This document shows, one piece after another, positions 27,493-37,146 of a stretch of 38,469 bases of DNA (the first letter of the stretch is position 1; every line of letters begins with the position of its first letter). The position numbers and the translations under genes were made by a program. Under the pieces are notes generated by a model. That model did not search any database and was not told where the DNA came from. It saw only the letters and a program-made list of their open reading frames with translations. Source of the stretch: an uncultured Treponema sp. (lineage in GTDB: Bacteria > Spirochaetota > Spirochaetia > Treponematales > Treponemataceae); NCBI GenBank assembly GCA_946537975.1, contig CAMNGG010000331.1, forward strand, positions 1-38,469, read 5' to 3'.

Positions 27493-29313
27493 CTATCGTT
27501 TTAATATCTTTTTAATGATTCTTTTAAAATTTTGTGGAAGTATTTTCTTGATTATTTTTTTGACTTTCTTTTTTATAAAGTATGGTTTATAGATTTTCTT
27601 AAGATAAGGCTCCATAAATCTAAAAGAAAAGTATTGAGGTAAAAGCTGTAAAGACATTAATACATCTTCTTCTTTTGTATTGTTTTTAATTACTGAAACA
27701 AACCAGTTATATAAATGAGTTTCTGTAATATTATACAATTCTTCAAATTGTGTACCTTTTTGTAAAAGAAAATCCTTTAAATATGTTAATGATATATATA
27801 ACGATTTAGCGTGAATTAAATTACTTTCATAGGAATTCTGCTTAAAAGAAATACCACCTTCATTAATATAATTTACTATTTTTATATCTGACTGGATATA
27901 TTGTTTAGTAAAGGATGAAATACAAATAGATTCGTAAGTATCATCTCCAGTTCTGATATAGCCTTCCTGCATGGCATTAAAGGCTTCTTTTAATAATTCT
28001 GTTTTATATAATTTATTCCATATATTAACTTTTGGTTTTGCGGATTTGTAGTATTCAATTCTTGGTTTGGAATCATCCCAGGGCATAGGAGTATTTACTT
28101 CGTTGTCTGGTCTAGATACATATGAAAATTCACAAACATCAAAATCTTTTTTTTCTATCACTTCATTATTCAATTTTTCAAGGGCATCTACAAAAAAATA
28201 ATCATCTCCATCTAAAAATAGAATATATTTACCTTTTGCATTTTTTACACCAGTCATTCGTGCAGCATGTGAAGAAGAATTCTTACTATGTCTATATAAT
28301 TTGACATTTTTATTCAGAGTCTGATATTTTTCTATAAGCTTTATTGTTCCGTCTGTAGAACAATCATCTACTATGACTAACTCAAAATTCTGAAAAGTTT
28401 GATTTAGAACAGATGATATTGCTCTTCTTAAACAGTTTTCCTGATTGTAAGCAGTAAGAATTATTGAAAATAATGGAGAAGTATTTTCCTTTAGTACAAT
28501 GGGAAAATTTATTACGGATTTTTCTGTATTCAAGTTTTGCAAAGAAGATGTTACAGAAGGAAAACTATCTGCAATATCATTTATCCAGTATTCAGGAATA
28601 ATTGCTTTTTTTTCTACATTTTTATTTAAATAATGGCTCCACCAGCTGAAAGAAGAGTTACTTAGAATATTATATTTACAATGAGACATTAAGAATATAT
28701 CCCATTTATTATCTTCCGGTTTTTCATTACCTGTTATAAAATGAACTGTTTTTCCTTTATAATCCAGATTGTTCTTTGCCCATTCCAAATCATCAGAAAA
28801 AACAAAGAATTCAGGTTCAGATATTTCTTTAAGTATTTCATCTATAGCATGATTAAAATAACTTTTGGTTGCAATATTTCCCATTAAAAAATGATTATTA
28901 TAATCACCGCATCGTACATGAATTGAAACTGAAGTTTTAGATGAATTTATTTTAGAAAGCCAGATTTTATTATTTTCATTTATTTGATTTGAAAAAATAT
29001 CCTCATAATCTAATAATCGATCTTCAAAAAACTTAAGATTCTGCCAATATCCATCAAAAAATACATTTTCACCAGTTGGTATAAAATCATCAAAAGTTTC
29101 ATCTGTTACTATTTTTTTGATTTTATTCACCATCTTATTATTAATTTTAAATGGATTTTTATCGAGCATATATCCACCATGGATGGCATCTGTTCTAAAC
29201 CAGGTAGTATTACAAACAATTTTTTCATCAGGAAACTTTTTATGAAGATAATATGCAAAATTTAATTGAAAAAGTTGATTTCCGAAGCCGCTTTTTATAT
29301 TAACTACAAACAT
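27493..29313 (-). CDS. Bifunctional glycosyltransferase: N-terminal GT11-like (alpha-1,2-fucosyltransferase) plus C-terminal GT2
   Basis: N-term KSGFGNQLFQLNFAYYL, VSIHVRCGDYNNH, SNSSFSWWSHYLN. C-term PLFSIILTAYNQENCLRRAISSVLNQTFQNFELVIVDDCSTDGT, ILFLDGDDYF. Confidence 0.88.
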   Translation of the reverse strand: MFVVNIKSGFGNQLFQLNFAYYLHKKFPDEKIVCNTTWFRTDAIHGGYMLDKNPFKINNKMVNKIKKIVTDETFDDFIPTGENVFFDGYWQNLKFFEDRLLDYEDIFSNQINENNKIWLSKINSSKTSVSIHVRCGDYNNHFLMGNIATKSYFNHAIDEILKEISEPEFFVFSDDLEWAKNNLDYKGKTVHFITGNEKPEDNKWDIFLMSHCKYNILSNSSFSWWSHYLNKNVEKKAIIPEYWINDIADSFPSVTSSLQNLNTEKSVINFPIVLKENTSPLFSIILTAYNQENCLRRAISSVLNQTFQNFELVIVDDCSTDGTIKLIEKYQTLNKNVKLYRHSKNSSSHAARMTGVKNAKGKYILFLDGDDYFFVDALEKLNNEVIEKKDFDVCEFSYVSRPDNEVNTPMPWDDSKPRIEYYKSAKPKVNIWNKLYKTELLKEAFNAMQEGYIRTGDDTYESICISSFTKQYIQSDIKIVNYINEGGISFKQNSYESNLIHAKSLYISLTYLKDFLLQKGTQFEELYNITETHLYNWFVSVIKNNTKEEDVLMSLQLLPQYFSFRFMEPYLKKIYKPYFIKKKVKKIIKKILPQNFKRIIKKILKR

Positions 29314-29315
29314 AT

Positions 29316-30302
29316 TTATTTTAAGTACTCCAGATACATAGAATCAAAAACATTTTTATATTTCTGAACTCTATTAAAATTATCTATAACGGCATTAATT
29401 CTATTTTTGTAATCTTCTTCATTACAGTTCTTTAGAAGTTTTTCAATATTGTCAAAATCCTGTAAGTTTAATTTTATTATACCATCCTCATTAAAAAAAT
29501 TACCGATTTTTGGAGCTCCACAATAAATTGGAATTGTCATTGAAAGAAAAGCATTTGTTAATCTTTCTGTAAAATAATAATCATCTATTTCATTTTCAAC
29601 AATAATAGTATAACGGTAATCCTTAAGAACTGATGCTAATGAAGCAGGTATTCCGCCGTCAAATGTTCCATAGGTATCTGCAAGTTTTTCTGTTTTACAT
29701 TTATTTGCAAGAGCAACACGTTTTTTATGCATATCACACATTACTTTTTTTGAAGAAAGAAATGAAATATTTTTTGTTTTCTGCCTGCAAAGATTTTCAT
29801 CTATTATTTCATCTGGATTTCTGCCATACCAGGGAGTTGCTTGAAAAGGTACAAATACGGCATTTGGTACATCATCAAGTATTTTTGCCGAATAAGTAAA
29901 AATTTTGTCAAAATCTTTATATAAAGATGGATTATTTTGAAAGATTAAATAATCATTTGGAACTATAGATTGAGATTCATAAAGAATACCATATTTTTTC
30001 TTTGGTTTTCCGACCTGTTCAAGCATACAATTATGTGTATAAAAATGAGTTCCCAACCCAAAATTAAATCTATCCATTAAAAAATATTTAGAATTAAAAA
30101 AATAAGGATCATGAGCAGAATGAAAATCTCGGAGAAAGAATAATTCCATTTTTTCTCCTTCTTTATTATAAATTTCTGGATATTTGATATCAAAAGTCAT
30201 TCCAGTATTATAAATAGGTAGATATGTCTTTCCATATATGTCTGATTTTATAGACATTCTCTCTGGGTTTTTACCAAATAAGTTCATCAGAAAATATTTC
30301 AT
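29316..30302 (-). CDS. GT10-like (alpha-1,3-) fucosyltransferase
   Basis: YRYTIIVENEIDDYYFTERLTNAFLSMTIPIYCGAPKIGNFFNEDGII matches the GT10 donor-binding region. Confidence 0.75.
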   Translation of the reverse strand: MKYFLMNLFGKNPERMSIKSDIYGKTYLPIYNTGMTFDIKYPEIYNKEGEKMELFFLRDFHSAHDPYFFNSKYFLMDRFNFGLGTHFYTHNCMLEQVGKPKKKYGILYESQSIVPNDYLIFQNNPSLYKDFDKIFTYSAKILDDVPNAVFVPFQATPWYGRNPDEIIDENLCRQKTKNISFLSSKKVMCDMHKKRVALANKCKTEKLADTYGTFDGGIPASLASVLKDYRYTIIVENEIDDYYFTERLTNAFLSMTIPIYCGAPKIGNFFNEDGIIKLNLQDFDNIEKLLKNCNEEDYKNRINAVIDNFNRVQKYKNVFDSMYLEYLK

Positions 30303-30402
30303 ATCAAATTATTATAACTTTTAAAACAATAGCATTCAATAAAAAACTTTGCAGGAACATTAGTTATAGCATTTTTTTGTTATTCGTGATAAATTTCTAT
30401 TA

Positions 30403-30428
30403 TCAGGTATTAGAATCAGGTATTGGGG
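30403..30428 (+). promoter_or_regulatory. Short tandem direct repeat directly upstream of the first YidC-sulfatase fusion
   Basis: ATCAGGTATTaga ATCAGGTATTggg, 13-bp period, ending ~10 bp before ATG 30438. Confidence 0.35.
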
Positions 30429-30437
30429 AATTTCATA

Positions 30438-33170
30438 ATGCTTTATGATATTATTATTTTACCTATTGAAACAGTAATTGACTGGGTATTTACATTTTGT
30501 TTTAAAAAGTTTTCCTCCTTTGGAATTATATCTTGTATTTTTGGTGTAAGCCTAGTAATCAACTTTCTTGCGCTTCCTATATATAATATTGCTGATAAAC
30601 TTCAGGAAAAAGAAAGAGCAATCTCCAACAAACTGGCTGCGAATGTAAAAAGAATCAAAGAAACCTTTAAGGGCGATGAACAATTTATGATTCTACAAAC
30701 TTATTACAGGCAGAATCATTATCATCCTCTATATGCTTTGCGCAGTTCACTTTCTATTTTAATTGAAATTCCTTTTTTCATTGCAGCTTATCATTATCTA
30801 AGTAATTGCGACAGACTTTTTGGGGCCAGCTTCTGGATTTTCAAAAACCTTGGAGCTCCCGATCATTTTACAGCATTTAACCTGGGTACTCATATTCTAC
30901 ATTTAAATATTTTACCAGTCCTTATGACACTTATTAATATTGTTTCTGGTATTGTATATTCTAGAAAAGCTCCCTTAAGAGAACAAATTCAGATTTACGT
31001 CATAGCATTAATATTCCTTGTTTTGTTATATAATTCACCAAGCGGGCTTGTAATTTATTGGATATTAAATAATCTTTTCAGTTTGCTTAAAAATATCGTA
31101 TTAAAAACAAAATATCCAAAACAAATTACTTTTATTTTTATATGCAGTTTATTAGTTTTATTCACTACTTATTTCTGGCTCTTTCAATCAAATACTCCAA
31201 TCTGGAAAAAAGAAATTTTAACAGCGTTTACCGTCTTTTTTATCTCAATTCCTTTTATTGTAAAATTTATAAATAAATATTTTTCTAAATATATAAAATC
31301 CACAAAAGACTCTTTTACAAATTTCAATACAAAAGAACAGTTTATAATTTTTATTCTGACTGCACTTTCTTTATGTTTTTTATCAGGTCTGTATCTCCCA
31401 TCAAGTGTTATTTCAACAAGTCCGAATGAGTTTTCATTTTTAGGTACTATAGCTTCACCACATTACTATATCAGATCATCTTTCTTTATGTTTTTTGGAA
31501 TTTTTATTGTATGGCCTTGCTGTATTTATTTTATGTTTGATAAAAAAGTAAAAGCTATATTGCCTGTTTTTTTTGTTTCATTATTCTTTTTCACTCTTGC
31601 AAATATTTTCATTTTTAAACCAGAATATCAAAGTATTTCTTCTTCATTTGAATTCTCCGATAACTCTTTCCTTTATGAAATCCCAAAATATTTTTCTATT
31701 CTGCCTCTTTTTGTTATTGCTGTTTCGATTGCTTTTTATTTCTTCTTATTCAAAAAAAATAAAACCTTTATTTTGACTATTGTTATTTGTTCAATATTGT
31801 TAGCTGAAACAATTTCCTCTATTTACAACATTAAACAGATTTCTAACACTTATGAAGCTTATAAGAAAATTTATACTGCTAAAAAAGAAATAACTGAAAT
31901 AAATGAAGTACAGCCTTTATTTCATCTTTCGCAAAATGGGAAAAATGTAATATTGATATTTTTAGACAGAGCTGTATCTTCTTTCTTTCCATACGTTATA
32001 GATCAATTTCCTGAATTGGAAAAAGAATTTGACGGTTTTACTTATTATCCAAATACTTTGAGTTATGGTTGCAATACCTTAAATGGCTTTCCTCCAATTA
32101 TGGGAGGATACGAATATACTACAGATAAGATTGACAGCAGAACAAATGAATTGTTAAGAGATAAACACAACGAAGCCTTAAAGGTTCTACCAAAGTTATT
32201 TTCAGATTCTGGTTATAATTTAACAATTGCAGAACCAACAATGGCAAATTATCACTGGTACAACGACATTTCAATTTATTCTGATTTCCCTAATACATCT
32301 GCTATAAACATAACCGGAGATTATGCAAAGCTTTATAAAACAGAAAAGAATATTTCATACATCACTGATGATGAAGGAAAGTTTTGTAATAAAAATATAA
32401 AAAACTTTTCAATCTTACAAGGCTTGTATCCTCCCCTAAGAGTAATGTTTTATAATACTGCAATGGAATCTGGTAATTCGTTAATGGATTATTTTATTAC
32501 CAATTATAGCACTCTTTATTATTTAGATAAGCTGACTGATGTAAGTAGTAAAAATAATAATTTCATATTTATAGGAAACGACACTCCTCATTCACCAATT
32601 TTTTTAAATGAAGATTTTGAGATTCCAACAGATGATATTTCAATAACTTCCAGAAACTATGATTCTTCAGATTCTAATATAATAAAAGATTATGATGTAA
32701 ACGCCGCAACGATTCTTCAATTAGGAAAATATTTTGATTATCTTAAAAAGAACAATTGTTATGATAATACTAGAATAGTAGTCGTTGCAGATCATGGGTG
32801 TAATCATAGTTATTCTGACTTTCAGGATTTTGATGATCCAACAATTCCTGCAAGCTATAATCCTCTTTTACTTTTTAAGGATTTTAATTCTACAAACGGA
32901 ATACAAACAGATAATTCATTAATGACAAATGCGGATCCTCTCTTTCTTTTGAAACAAGGTTTGAATCTTTCTGATAAAAATCCATTTACAGGAAAACCTT
33001 TAATTCAAGATGATAAAACTAATATAAGAGTTTATCCTTTACAAGACGGTGGAAACAATCCAACATATAATATGGACAGAACACAGTTTATGACTAAGAA
33101 TCCGAGTTATGAAGTGAAGGAAAATATTTTTGTTCCAGAAAATTGGAAACAATTTACATATACTCCTTAA
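30438..33170 (+). CDS. YidC/Oxa1-like domain fused to an LtaS/sulfatase-superfamily domain (copy 1)
   Basis: N-term EKERA...FKGDEQFMILQTYYRQNHYHPLYALRSSLSILIEIPFFIAAYHYL and PSGLVIYWILNNLFSLLKNI are YidC-like. C-term KNVILIFLDRA, YGCNTLNGFPPIMGG, NDTPHSP, RIVVVADHG are alkaline-phosphatase-superfamily motifs. Confidence 0.88.
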   Translation: MLYDIIILPIETVIDWVFTFCFKKFSSFGIISCIFGVSLVINFLALPIYNIADKLQEKERAISNKLAANVKRIKETFKGDEQFMILQTYYRQNHYHPLYALRSSLSILIEIPFFIAAYHYLSNCDRLFGASFWIFKNLGAPDHFTAFNLGTHILHLNILPVLMTLINIVSGIVYSRKAPLREQIQIYVIALIFLVLLYNSPSGLVIYWILNNLFSLLKNIVLKTKYPKQITFIFICSLLVLFTTYFWLFQSNTPIWKKEILTAFTVFFISIPFIVKFINKYFSKYIKSTKDSFTNFNTKEQFIIFILTALSLCFLSGLYLPSSVISTSPNEFSFLGTIASPHYYIRSSFFMFFGIFIVWPCCIYFMFDKKVKAILPVFFVSLFFFTLANIFIFKPEYQSISSSFEFSDNSFLYEIPKYFSILPLFVIAVSIAFYFFLFKKNKTFILTIVICSILLAETISSIYNIKQISNTYEAYKKIYTAKKEITEINEVQPLFHLSQNGKNVILIFLDRAVSSFFPYVIDQFPELEKEFDGFTYYPNTLSYGCNTLNGFPPIMGGYEYTTDKIDSRTNELLRDKHNEALKVLPKLFSDSGYNLTIAEPTMANYHWYNDISIYSDFPNTSAINITGDYAKLYKTEKNISYITDDEGKFCNKNIKNFSILQGLYPPLRVMFYNTAMESGNSLMDYFITNYSTLYYLDKLTDVSSKNNNFIFIGNDTPHSPIFLNEDFEIPTDDISITSRNYDSSDSNIIKDYDVNAATILQLGKYFDYLKKNNCYDNTRIVVVADHGCNHSYSDFQDFDDPTIPASYNPLLLFKDFNSTNGIQTDNSLMTNADPLFLLKQGLNLSDKNPFTGKPLIQDDKTNIRVYPLQDGGNNPTYNMDRTQFMTKNPSYEVKENIFVPENWKQFTYTP

Positions 33171-33202
33171 TAAACTTAAATATATTTGGAAGTAATTTGA
33201 AT

Positions 33203-35887
33203 ATGGCAAACTTTTTTTATTTATTAATAATCTACCCCCTCTATCAGATTATAGAATTCTGCTACACTCTAAGCGACGGCATAGTAAAGAATCCCGGGCT
33301 TGCAATTATTGGCGTTAGTCTTGCGGTAAGTTTCCTCTGCCTTCCTCTTTATATCATAGCGGAGCGCTGGCAGGAAAAAGAAAGACAGACTCAGGCTAAG
33401 CTGAAACCAGGCATAGACCGGATTAAAGCTGTTTTTAAGGGTGATGAGCAGTATATGATTTTGACAACCTTTTACCGCCAGAATCATTATCATCCGATGA
33501 TGGCACTTCGTTCTTCTATCAGTCTTTTAATTCAGATTCCATTCTTTATTGCGGCCTACCAGTTTTTAAGCCAGCTTGAAGCCTTAAAAGGAACAGGCTT
33601 TTTCTTTATTAAAGATCTTGGCTCTCAGGATGCACTTTTTCATATAGGAAGCTTTCCTGTGAATGTTCTTCCAATTGCCATGACTCTTATAAACATTGCG
33701 GCTGGAGCAATTTATACAAAGGACCATCCTCTTAAGGAAAAGCTTCAGATTTATCTGATGGCCCTCTTTTTCCTTGTATTTCTCTACACCTCTCCGAGCG
33801 GACTTGTTTTCTACTGGACCCTTAATAATCTTTTTAGTCTTGCGAAAAATGTCTTTTATAAACTCAAAAAGCCTCTTAGAGCCCTGTATTTTTGCCTTCT
33901 AGCAGGGGTTCTTTTTATAGACTGGTATCTGATTTTTAAGCATGGAGGTTTTATATATCGCCGGCTCACACTTGTTGCGGCCCTGTGTATCATTCCGCTT
34001 GCACCACTTTTGATAAAGGCTATCAACTGGCTTTTGAATACAAAACTCAAAAGCTTCTGCGAAAACGACCGTACCCGCAATACACTTTTCTTTACCTCCG
34101 CAACAGCCCTTGCAATTCTCATGGGTTTTGCAATTCCTTCTTATGTAATTTCCTCTTCTCCTATTGAATTTTCATTTATTGATAATTATTCTTCTCCCTT
34201 CTTCTTCCTGCGATATAGTCTTTTCCAGAGTATAGGTTTGTTCATTGTATGGACAAGCGCCCTTTACTTTTTATTCAACAGGAAAATCAAGGCAATAATT
34301 ACAATTCTTTTGTCTATGATTTGTTTATGTGGAATCTGCAATGCCTTTATTTTTGGAGGAGAATATGGAGCCATATCAACAATTTTAACCTTTACAAATG
34401 CCGGCCAGATTACCCCTTCAAAAGCTTTTGCTTTAATAAATCTGCTTGTCTGTTTTGCAATCTTTGCTTTAATTATTATCTGTCTTCTTTTTAATAAGAC
34501 TAAGATAATAACTTTCCTTACAGGCATCTCTCTTGTTGCATCCTTTGGAATCTGCATTATCAATTCTATTCCTATTAAAAAAGGTTACAATCAGGCAAAA
34601 GAGCTGAAAGCCAGTGGAGAAAAAGCGGATACCCTTAAACCTGTTTTTAATCTTTCTAAAACTGAAAAAAACGTAATAGTGATTATGCAGGACCGGGCAC
34701 TTTCCACGATTTTCCCTTATATTCTTGAAGAAAGACCTGAACTTAAAAATCAGTTTGAAGGCTTTACTTATTATCCAAACACTGCCTCTTTCGCAGGCTT
34801 TACTCTTTATGCAGTTCCAGCTGTATACGGTGGTTATGAATATACTCCCGAAGCAATGAACCTTCGCAGTTCGGAGGCTCTGGTGGATAAACATAATGAA
34901 GCCTGCAAAATGATGCCGGTCCTTTTTGATCAGAACGGATTTACTTCTACTGTAACTGATATTTCCTGGGCAAATTATGTATGGATTCCAGATCTCCGTA
35001 TTTATGATGATTATACTCAGATAAAAAAAAGACCTACTATTCGAGTCTACACTGATTACTGGCTTAAAAATCATCCTGATGTGAAAGGCTTTTCAAAACA
35101 AAGTGATTTTCTTAAACGCAACTTCTTCTGGTTTTCTTGCTTTAAGATTATGCCGGCTCTTTTGCGGGAAACTATTTATGACGAAGGACACTGGTGGCAG
35201 GCAAAATCTGGAAATGAATTTATCGAAGATTTTCTTAATTCCTATGCTGTTCTTGACTATCTTCCTGAGCTTACAGAAACAAACTCACAAAAGCCAACCT
35301 TTACCCTGCTTGTAAACGATGCGACTCATGAACCAGCTATGACTGGGTATCCGAATTATGATTTAACAACTTCTGATATTGGTCCCGGACCTTTAGATGA
35401 TGATCCTCATTTCAATTGTAACTCTTCTGCCCTTTACCGTCTTGGCGAATATATGGAATATCTGAAAAAAGAAGGAGTTTACGATAATACAAGAATCATA
35501 ATTGTTGCGGACCATGGTGGCGGCTGTAAATTTGACAATATGGTTGATTTTTCCTATTACACACCATATAATCCCCTGCTTCTTGTAAAAGATTTTAATT
35601 CAACCGGTGAACTTTCAATTGATGAAACCTTTATGACAAATGCAGATACACCTCTTCTTGCAACCCAAAACCTTATAGAAAATGCAACTAATCCTTTCAC
35701 AGGAAATATGCTAAAAGATACAGTGAAAAAAGATATAGTATATACTGCTTATGGTGAATGGAATCCTGATGGACAAAACAAAAACACTTTCAAAGTTGAA
35801 AGCTGGAGTAATGTTCATGATAAAGTTAATGAATATGAATACTGGGGATTTGATAAACCTGAAAGCTTGAAGGAGGAAAAACAATGA
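33203..35887 (+). CDS. YidC/Oxa1-like domain fused to an LtaS/sulfatase-superfamily domain (copy 2)
   Basis: FKGDEQYMILTTFYRQNHYHPMMALRSSISLLIQIPFFIAAYQFL, PSGLVFYWTLNNLFSL. C-term KNVIVIMQDRA, FAGFTLYAVPAVYGG, NDATHEP, RIIIVADHGGG. Confidence 0.9.
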   Translation: MANFFYLLIIYPLYQIIEFCYTLSDGIVKNPGLAIIGVSLAVSFLCLPLYIIAERWQEKERQTQAKLKPGIDRIKAVFKGDEQYMILTTFYRQNHYHPMMALRSSISLLIQIPFFIAAYQFLSQLEALKGTGFFFIKDLGSQDALFHIGSFPVNVLPIAMTLINIAAGAIYTKDHPLKEKLQIYLMALFFLVFLYTSPSGLVFYWTLNNLFSLAKNVFYKLKKPLRALYFCLLAGVLFIDWYLIFKHGGFIYRRLTLVAALCIIPLAPLLIKAINWLLNTKLKSFCENDRTRNTLFFTSATALAILMGFAIPSYVISSSPIEFSFIDNYSSPFFFLRYSLFQSIGLFIVWTSALYFLFNRKIKAIITILLSMICLCGICNAFIFGGEYGAISTILTFTNAGQITPSKAFALINLLVCFAIFALIIICLLFNKTKIITFLTGISLVASFGICIINSIPIKKGYNQAKELKASGEKADTLKPVFNLSKTEKNVIVIMQDRALSTIFPYILEERPELKNQFEGFTYYPNTASFAGFTLYAVPAVYGGYEYTPEAMNLRSSEALVDKHNEACKMMPVLFDQNGFTSTVTDISWANYVWIPDLRIYDDYTQIKKRPTIRVYTDYWLKNHPDVKGFSKQSDFLKRNFFWFSCFKIMPALLRETIYDEGHWWQAKSGNEFIEDFLNSYAVLDYLPELTETNSQKPTFTLLVNDATHEPAMTGYPNYDLTTSDIGPGPLDDDPHFNCNSSALYRLGEYMEYLKKEGVYDNTRIIIVADHGGGCKFDNMVDFSYYTPYNPLLLVKDFNSTGELSIDETFMTNADTPLLATQNLIENATNPFTGNMLKDTVKKDIVYTAYGEWNPDGQNKNTFKVESWSNVHDKVNEYEYWGFDKPESLKEEKQ

Positions 35888-37131
35888 TTCCAGCAATCTC
35901 AACCACAACATTCCTTTACATCGACCCGGGAACAGGTTCAATGCTCTTTTCTATTTTGATTGGAGCAGCAGCAACCCTTTTCTTTTTAGGAAAAGCCGCC
36001 TGGATAAAGCTTAAGGTTCTTTTTACAGCAAAAAAAGGAGGCGTTTCCACCACAGCAGATTCCAATTACAAAAAATATGTCATCTATAATGAAGGCCTTC
36101 AGTACTGGAACACCTTTAAACCGGTTTGTGATGAATTTGAAAAGCGGGGCATTGAACTCACCTACTATACCTCTGCTCAAAATGATCCCTGCTTTGAAAT
36201 GGACTACAAATTCGTAAAGCCGGAATTCATTGGAGAAGGCAACCTTGCCTTCGTAAAGCTTAATATGCTCTCTGCAGGTTTTGTATTAATGACAACACCA
36301 GGACTTCAGGTGTATCAACTAAAACGCAGCAAACGTGTTGCTCATTACAGCCACGTACTTCACATGCCAAATGATGCAACTACATATCGTTTGTTTGGTC
36401 TTGATTATTTTGATTCTGTTTTGCTTACAGGTGATTATCAGAAAGAAGATATTCAGACACTAGAAAAGCAGAGAGGCATAAAAGCAAAAGAGCTTATAAC
36501 TGTAGGCTGTTCTTATCTCGATGTTTATAAAGAAAACATTGCAAAAATCCCGGAAGAAGAAAATCATCCCTTTACAGTTCTTGTTTCACCAAGCTGGGGA
36601 GATGTCGGAATCCTTAAAAAATTTGGAGAAAGGCTTCTTGATCCTCTGGCCGCAACAGGCTGGCGAATTATCATACGCCCTCATCCACAATCAAAAAAAT
36701 CAGAAGCCGAAATGCTGGCCCGTCTCGAAGCCCGTTATAAGGAAAATTCAAATATTGTATGGGATTACGAACGACAGAATATTTACAGCTTAAAAAAAGC
36801 AGATATTATGATTTCTGATTTTTCCGGAATCATTTTTGATTATACCTTCCTTTGCGATAAACCGGTTCTCTATATCAATGACGGAATGGATTTACGCCCT
36901 TATGACGCTTATGATTTAGGGGACAAAAAGCTCTGGCAGTACTCAAGCCTTGAAAAGTTTGGCAAAAAGCTGGATGAAAAGGATTTCAACAACATTAAAG
37001 AAGTAATTCAAAATATGAGCGACAGTAAAGAACTGGCAGATGCCAGAAAAACAGCAAAAGCACAGGCCTGGATGTACGAAGGACAGGCCGGAAAACGAAT
37101 AGTAGACTTTATGCTTCAAACATGCCTATAA
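35884..37131 (+). CDS. CDP-glycerol glycerophosphotransferase-like (TagB/TagF family) with N-terminal TM segment
   Basis: FLYIDPGTGSMLFSILIGAAATLFFLG TM; VLVSPSWGDVGIL, IIRPHPQSKKSEAEM, ADIMISDFSGIIFDYTFLCDKPVLYIN. ATGA overlap with the upstream stop. Confidence 0.87.
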   Translation: MIPAISTTTFLYIDPGTGSMLFSILIGAAATLFFLGKAAWIKLKVLFTAKKGGVSTTADSNYKKYVIYNEGLQYWNTFKPVCDEFEKRGIELTYYTSAQNDPCFEMDYKFVKPEFIGEGNLAFVKLNMLSAGFVLMTTPGLQVYQLKRSKRVAHYSHVLHMPNDATTYRLFGLDYFDSVLLTGDYQKEDIQTLEKQRGIKAKELITVGCSYLDVYKENIAKIPEEENHPFTVLVSPSWGDVGILKKFGERLLDPLAATGWRIIIRPHPQSKKSEAEMLARLEARYKENSNIVWDYERQNIYSLKKADIMISDFSGIIFDYTFLCDKPVLYINDGMDLRPYDAYDLGDKKLWQYSSLEKFGKKLDEKDFNNIKEVIQNMSDSKELADARKTAKAQAWMYEGQAGKRIVDFMLQTCL

Positions 37132-37146
37132 TAGAAAATCCGTTAA

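Noticed and set aside
12550-30302. Whether the polysaccharide island is a transposon- or phage-borne mobile element
   Set aside because: No transposase, integrase, phage gene, tRNA or clear flanking direct repeats seen; homologous exchange is more consistent with the mosaic genes.
34469-35074. 201-aa antisense ORF opposite the second YidC-sulfatase fusion
   Set aside because: Lies wholly inside a well-supported + strand CDS, has no recognisable family and is probably a codon-composition artefact.
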